This document shows, in pieces, positions 5,005-8,070 of a stretch of DNA of 8,070 nucleotides (position 1 is its first letter; each line of letters begins with the position of its first letter). A program made the translations under genes and the position numbers. The stretch is from Alphaproteobacteria bacterium (GTDB lineage Bacteria; Pseudomonadota; Alphaproteobacteria; Rs-D84): positions 1 through 8,070 of the forward strand of contig JAEEQU010000044.1 of the NCBI GenBank assembly GCA_016285415.1, given 5' to 3'. The notes under the pieces were generated by a model. The model saw nothing but the letters and a program-made list of their open reading frames with translations, made no database searches and was not told where the DNA came from.

Positions 5005-5919
5005 CTAATCTTCGTTTGCGCGTGGGTGACAATGTTCATAAATATTCATTATTTCCGCCATGTTAACCTTGGTATACAACTGGGTGGTGGATAATGACGA
5101 ATGCCCTAATAATTCTTGCAAACTGCGTAAATCTGCGCCATCCGCCAATAATGCCGTTGCAAAAGTATGACGCAATGCGTGCGGTGTCACATAATCGGGT
5201 AATTGCAGGTAATATCGCAGTTTTTCAATAACTTTTTCCGCCATACGTGCCGACATAGGCAATCCACGAACACTACGAAATAAATTATCGTTTGGTTCAT
5301 TCCCAAATGGGCGAATTGCAACATATTTTTCAATTGCGCGATATACCGCCGGCAACACCGGAACAACGCGTTCTTTGGACCCCTTGCCCACAATGCGTAA
5401 TGTGGACGGCGCACCCGCGACATCGGCATTTTTAAGACCCAATGCTTCGGATATACGCAAACCGCACCCAAACAACAATGTTACCAACGCCCAATCGCGC
5501 GCGGCAATCCATGGTTCGTCATTGTCCAGTGATGCAATTGCGCCACGCATATCGGCAACATCTGATGCATCCAATGCCTTGGACAATTTTTTGGGAATTT
5601 TGGGTGATGACACGATACTAATCGCATCATTTTTAATATTTTTATATTTTGCCAGATATTTATAAAAACCGCGCAATGCCGACAATGCACGCGCCGTTGA
5701 TTTGAACGCAAGCCCCCGTTTTTGCCGATCGGCAAGCCATGAACGAAATGTTAAAGTATCGGCGCGCGTAAAGTGTTCCAGTGTTAATTCTGCACCAACA
5801 AAATTGCCATAAAACCGACAGAAATCTTCCAAATCACCGCGATAGGCATCTGCCGTGGCATGCGAATACTTGCGCGCGCCAATTATGTATTCAATAAAAT
5901 CGTCAATATATTCGTTCAT
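5005..5919 (-). CDS. xerC: Tyrosine recombinase XerC-like (chromosome dimer resolution)
   Basis: A 304-residue tyrosine recombinase of normal XerC/XerD length. The N-terminal SAM-like core-binding domain spans about 1-90 and the catalytic domain about 112-300. All catalytic residues are in place: R155 (CGLRISEALGL), K179 (GKGSKER), H247 and R250 (PHALRHTFAT), H273 (LLGHSSLSTTQ) and the nucleophile Y282 (LYTKV). Its known role is to resolve chromosome dimers at dif together with a partner recombinase, triggered by FtsK. GCGLRISEALGL and the placement favour XerC over XerD, but the two cannot be fully told apart here. The ATG overlaps the stop of the upstream SIMPL gene by one base (TAATG), suggesting translational coupling. 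There are no phage or integron genes nearby, so it is a chromosomal Xer rather than a mobile-element integrase. The neighbouring FtsK lacks its gamma domain, which is odd for a dif system. Confidence 0.9.
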   Translation of the reverse strand: MNEYIDDFIEYIIGARKYSHATADAYRGDLEDFCRFYGNFVGAELTLEHFTRADTLTFRSWLADRQKRGLAFKSTARALSALRGFYKYLAKYKNIKNDAISIVSSPKIPKKLSKALDASDVADMRGAIASLDNDEPWIAARDWALVTLLFGCGLRISEALGLKNADVAGAPSTLRIVGKGSKERVVPVLPAVYRAIEKYVAIRPFGNEPNDNLFRSVRGLPMSARMAEKVIEKLRYYLQLPDYVTPHALRHTFATALLADGADLRSLQELLGHSSLSTTQLYTKVNMAEIMNIYEHCHPRANED

Positions 5920-6650
5920 TATTTGATTTCAAATATTGCCGACACACCAACCGATACTTCGGTATCTTTGCCTGTAATTGCGCCACCTGCATATGATTGT
6001 TCTGTGGCCATATCCATTGATGCCTTGGCCATACGGAAATTTGCCATTGGGCGAACATTATAGTTACCACCACTTGAATAAGATACCGCCAACATCTTGC
6101 CTGCGCGTTTCCCTGCGCCCGCCGCCAATGCATCTGCACGACTGCGTGCATTTTTAACCGCTGTTTCCAAACAAGATTCTACGATTGGTTGTAATGTTTC
6201 CGCCGATGTAAACATACGCAGATTGGAAACAAATACATCTGGTTGTCCGGCAAACTTGGTTAAAACTGTTTCAATTGTATCTATGCTGCTGGCCGATACA
6301 TCCAGTGATATATTGGTTTCTATTCCAACAAATTCAGATTTTTGGGCTACGCGATTCCACTCGTTTTTCTCGTACGAATTAAATTCACTGGTTTGAACCT
6401 TAACATCCAATGTTTTAAGATATTCGTTCATTTCTGCGACCTTGGCGGATGCCAATTTCATAGATTTTGCGGCACTTTTATCAACGACCGATACCCGAAT
6501 TGTAATTGCGGTCCGATCTTTTGGTGCAGATGTTAAACATTCACCCCCAACAGAGATAGTCCGTGGTTCTGCAAGGCGATTTACCGCACCCCACCCCAGT
6601 GCCAAACCACATAAACATATTGCCAAAATGCTGATTGTTTTTTCACTCAT
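5919..6650 (-). CDS. Periplasmic SIMPL (DUF541) domain protein
   Basis: A 243-residue protein of the SIMPL/DUF541 family, which includes Brucella BP26/Omp28 and E. coli YggE. These are envelope proteins linked to oxidative-stress defence, and BP26 forms a ring-shaped oligomer in the periplasm. Residues 5-24 are a hydrophobic signal or anchor (ISILAICLCGLALGWGAV) with no clear lipobox. The exported part has the family features: alternating strands around ITIRVSVVDKSA (49-60), the helix-rich middle, and SCLETAVKNARSRADALAAG (159-178), the conserved AVxxARxRAxxLA block. The C-terminus VSVGVSAIFEIK (232-243) matches the typical final strand. The ATG has GGGGGAAT just upstream and its own TATAAT promoter. 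Its stop overlaps the xerC start, so the two are likely one operon; no functional link between them is known to me. Confidence 0.88.
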   Translation of the reverse strand: MSEKTISILAICLCGLALGWGAVNRLAEPRTISVGGECLTSAPKDRTAITIRVSVVDKSAAKSMKLASAKVAEMNEYLKTLDVKVQTSEFNSYEKNEWNRVAQKSEFVGIETNISLDVSASSIDTIETVLTKFAGQPDVFVSNLRMFTSAETLQPIVESCLETAVKNARSRADALAAGAGKRAGKMLAVSYSSGGNYNVRPMANFRMAKASMDMATEQSYAGGAITGKDTEVSVGVSAIFEIK

Positions 6651-6674
6651 GATATTCCCCCTTTTGTTTTTGGC

Positions 6675-6680
6675 ATTATA
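6675..6680 (-). promoter_or_regulatory. -10 box of the SIMPL-xerC promoter
   Basis: A perfect TATAAT lies on the minus strand between the rpsD terminator and the SIMPL gene. The expected -35 position falls in the T-tract of that terminator (a run of Ts), so the -35 box is poor. Transcription would start near 6668, giving a leader of about 18 bases that includes the GGGGG ribosome-binding site at 6661-6657. Because the terminator just upstream is strong, this promoter is needed to express SIMPL and xerC. Confidence 0.6.
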
Positions 6681-6695
6681 CTATTTTTCACAAAT

Positions 6696-6727
6696 AAAAA
6701 AAAGAAAAATCCGCCAACGGCGGATTT
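6696..6727 (-). terminator. Rho-independent terminator after rpsD
   Basis: AAATCCGCC pairs perfectly with GGCGGATTT (+ strand 6707-6715 with 6719-6727), followed on the minus strand by TTCTTTTTTTT. It lies 27 bases beyond the rpsD stop codon. The 9-bp stem with a long U-tract is a strong intrinsic terminator that separates rpsD from the SIMPL-xerC unit. The A-run before the stem (on the plus strand) would also allow weak function in the other direction, but no plus-strand gene is present. Confidence 0.94.
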
Positions 6728-6753
6728 GTATAGGTATGTATTGTTTCCCAATA

Positions 6754-7386
6754 TTAACGTGAATAAAATTCAACGACTAATTCAGGGAACATTTGAACCG
6801 GATATGGAACATCCGCAAATGCCGGAACACGTGTAAATGTTGCGACAAAGTTTGCGCTGTCCAGATTGATGTAATCTGGAACATTGCGTTCGCCCGATTC
6901 CAACGCCAAAACAACCAATGGCATTTGTTTCGCCTTTTCACCGACGGTGATAACATCGCCAGGTTTAACCTGGTATGATGCGATTTTTACGCGTTTATCA
7001 TTAACATAAACGTGACCGTGGCTAATCAATTGGCGTGAAGAAAACACCGTTGGTGCAAATTTTGCACGATATACAACCGCGTCCAAACGACGTTCCAGCA
7101 AACCAATCAAGTTATCTGGGGTGTCGCCACGCATATTGTTTGCTTCCAAATAATATGCACGGAACTTCTTTTCACCGATGTTACCATAGTAACCTTTCAG
7201 CGTCTGTTTTGCACGCATCTGCTTTGCGTAATCGGTCATATTGCCGCCACGCGAAGTTGGACCATGCTGACCCGGTTTGTATTTACGTTTGTTAAACGGT
7301 GATTTTGCTTGGCCCCAAAGGTTTACACCCAAACGGCGACCAATTTTCAATTTGCGGGTACTACGTTTTGCCCCTGCTCTTGCCAT
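6754..7386 (-). CDS. rpsD: 30S ribosomal protein S4
   Basis: A 210-residue S4, a primary 16S rRNA binder that starts assembly of the small subunit 5' domain. The N-terminal domain (1-97) has KYKPGQHGP (35-43), AKQTLKGYYGNIGEKKF (59-75) and GDTPDNLIGLLERRLD (87-102). The S4 RNA-binding fold follows (about 98-160; FAPTVFSSRQLISHGHVYVN), and the usual end is VQMFPELVVEFYSR (197-210). It is the zinc-less form: the N-terminal Cys ligands are absent, as in alphaproteobacteria. The ATG has AAGGA seven bases upstream. The gene stands alone, flanked by its own promoter and a terminator, rather than in the alpha operon as in E. coli; separate rpsD is normal for alphaproteobacteria. The roughly 110-base leader leaves room for S4 feedback control. 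Confidence 0.98.
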   Translation of the reverse strand: MARAGAKRSTRKLKIGRRLGVNLWGQAKSPFNKRKYKPGQHGPTSRGGNMTDYAKQMRAKQTLKGYYGNIGEKKFRAYYLEANNMRGDTPDNLIGLLERRLDAVVYRAKFAPTVFSSRQLISHGHVYVNDKRVKIASYQVKPGDVITVGEKAKQMPLVVLALESGERNVPDYINLDSANFVATFTRVPAFADVPYPVQMFPELVVEFYSR

Positions 7387-7496
7387 AATTTAATCCTTTT
7401 GGTTTTTTTTAATTGTGCCAGACATTTGACAGAAACCTTATCGCTATCGGGACCAAAACGCACCAATGCTTAATCAGTTCTGAATTATCCAACGAA
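7387..7496 (-). promoter_or_regulatory. Long untranslated leader of rpsD
   Basis: If the promoter at 7529-7503 is right, the rpsD mRNA carries about 110 untranslated bases, the longest leader in the window. ACCTT near its 5' end (7499-7495) can pair with AAGGT (7439-7435), with CG next to each arm (the second separated by a two-base bulge), closing a domain of about 50 bases. It ends with an A-rich stretch and the AAGGA site. S4 regulates its own synthesis by leader binding in several bacteria, so such a site is plausible. I recognise no known S4 leader motif, and the folding was done by eye. Confidence 0.35.
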
Positions 7497-7502
7497 GGTC
7501 AT

Positions 7503-7529
7503 ACTATACCATTTATTCCGAAAAATCAA
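7503..7529 (-). promoter_or_regulatory. Promoter of rpsD
   Basis: The minus strand has TATAGT (7508-7503) preceded by TGG, an extended -10, with TTGATT (7529-7524) 15 bases upstream as a slightly close -35. A shifted reading, TAGTAT with a 17-base spacer, is also possible. It lies directly behind the end of the ftsK reading frame, and I see no terminator for ftsK before it. Confidence 0.6.
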
Positions 7530-7549
7530 GCAGTTTTTATATTCTCATC

Positions 7550-8070
7550 CTATCTGACATACGCGGGATGCATACGAACCGGTACGCGTCCTCCCTCACT
7601 TAACAGTATATCACCATAGTTCAATAATTTTTCGGCACCGCCTTCGCCCAACATACGCACAGAACCCGATTTATCCCGTGTTTTGAACGCAACAACCGTT
7701 GGTAAATTCGCTTTGATTAAATTGCTGACGTTATCTTTTGACAAATCACGCGTTGCGATAATCATGTGAATACCTGTCGCACGCGATTTTTGCGCGATTT
7801 GCTGAATACAACTTTCAACTTCGCGGCGATTTTGCGCCATTAAATCGGACAATTCATCCACCATAACAATAATGTATGGCATATCTTTGTGTTTCTTTTG
7901 ATATTCTTGGATGTTTTTAACCTTGGCCGCACGCAATTGCGCATAGCGTTCATTCATAATATCAACCACCTGTTCCAATGCGACCAACCCCTTTTCTGGT
8001 TTATTCACAACTGGTTTCAACAAGTATTGACTATTTTTATACTTCGCAAAATCGGTATTTTTGGAATCTA
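7550..8070 (-). CDS. ftsK: FtsK/SpoIIIE DNA translocase, C-terminal part, no gamma domain
   Basis: The reading frame enters from the right edge with no start in the window; 172 residues are visible. It is the second half of the RecA-like motor of FtsK, the septal DNA pump. Visible residues 1-20 follow the family's DPKxxELxxYxxxPHLLxPVV pattern. The Walker B strand YIIVMVDELSDLM is at about 65-77, SRATGIHMIIAT at 95-106, NLIKANLPTVVAFK at 116-129, and GGAEKLLNYGDIL at 143-155. The sensor block normally reading ATQRPSVDV is ATRDLSKDN, so the conserved Q, R and P are missing. The protein ends at MHPAYVR with TAG (7552-7550), exactly where the motor domain ends; the linker and winged-helix gamma domain of chromosomal FtsK are absent. 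The eight codons after the stop (DENIKTA, then TGA) do not supply it. Walker A would lie outside the window. The family call is firm; whether the gene is functional is not known. Confidence 0.88.
   Translation of the reverse strand, partial: DSKNTDFAKYKNSQYLLKPVVNKPEKGLVALEQVVDIMNERYAQLRAAKVKNIQEYQKKHKDMPYIIVMVDELSDLMAQNRREVESCIQQIAQKSRATGIHMIIATRDLSKDNVSNLIKANLPTVVAFKTRDKSGSVRMLGEGGAEKLLNYGDILLSEGGRVPVRMHPAYVR

Noticed and set aside
5005..5919. The tyrosine recombinase as a phage or island integrase, implying a mobile element.
   Set aside because: The length and motifs are of XerC, it is translationally coupled to a SIMPL gene, and the neighbours are core genes; no att repeats or tRNA were seen.
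7462..7478. The plus strand reads ACCAATGCTTAATCAGT, identical to 17 bases at the 3' end of blaTEM beta-lactamase found in many vectors.
   Set aside because: The match stops on both sides, there is no other bla or vector sequence, and it lies in a plausible rpsD leader. Chance resemblance is more likely than contamination.
1..8070. tRNA or rRNA genes, CRISPR repeats, insertion sequences.
   Set aside because: No cloverleaf-like GTTCGA-bearing segment, no regularly spaced repeats, and no transposase or terminal inverted repeats could be found by reading both strands.

Overview
All recognisable genes in this window lie on the minus strand, so transcription runs from high to low coordinates. In reading order they are a truncated-looking ftsK end (7550-8070, cut by the window edge), rpsD (ribosomal protein S4), a periplasmic SIMPL/DUF541 protein, xerC (tyrosine recombinase), a DUF805 membrane protein, cysS (cysteinyl-tRNA synthetase), a DUF1013/TrcR-type regulator, rpoD (primary sigma factor), and the first 14 codons of another gene at the left edge. 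The DUF1013/TrcR family is essentially alphaproteobacterial, and S4 has the zinc-less form and sequence signatures of alphaproteobacteria. Together with AT-rich spacers, A+T-leaning codon use and several divergent core proteins, this suggests a reduced-genome, probably host-associated alphaproteobacterium. An uncultured gut lineage of the RF32 kind is possible, but that placement is a guess.

The most interesting element is the 199-base spacer between the DUF805 gene and cysS. It holds, in order on the minus strand, a TTGACA-17-CACAAT promoter, a 12-codon reading frame (MTIPFINFYCCC, stop) ending in three consecutive Cys codons, a hairpin starting right after the stop codon, and an overlapping, mutually exclusive hairpin followed by a U-rich tract. 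After these come cysS and its own ribosome-binding site. This is the layout of a ribosome-mediated transcription attenuator sensing charged Cys-tRNA, placed on the gene for the enzyme that makes charged Cys-tRNA. The predicted transcription start is almost on the leader start codon, so the leader peptide may be read from a leaderless mRNA.

The rest of the layout is as follows. rpsD has its own promoter, a leader of about 110 bases and a strong terminator. The SIMPL gene has a perfect TATAAT and overlaps xerC by one base (TAATG). The DUF805 gene follows with a weak promoter. trcR has a good extended -10 promoter and runs into rpoD 29 bases later, and rpoD ends at a strong terminator. The left-edge gene begins only 24 bases beyond that terminator.

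Three core proteins look unusual. RpoD has replacements at normally near-invariant positions of the -10 recognition/melting helix and of the sigma finger. CysRS resembles the form I associate with candidate-phyla (CPR) bacteria more than the usual alphaproteobacterial one, so horizontal transfer is possible. FtsK stops exactly at the end of its motor domain, without the DNA-reading gamma domain that normally activates Xer recombination. Everything here comes from reading the sequence and from family knowledge; no searches or folding programs were run.
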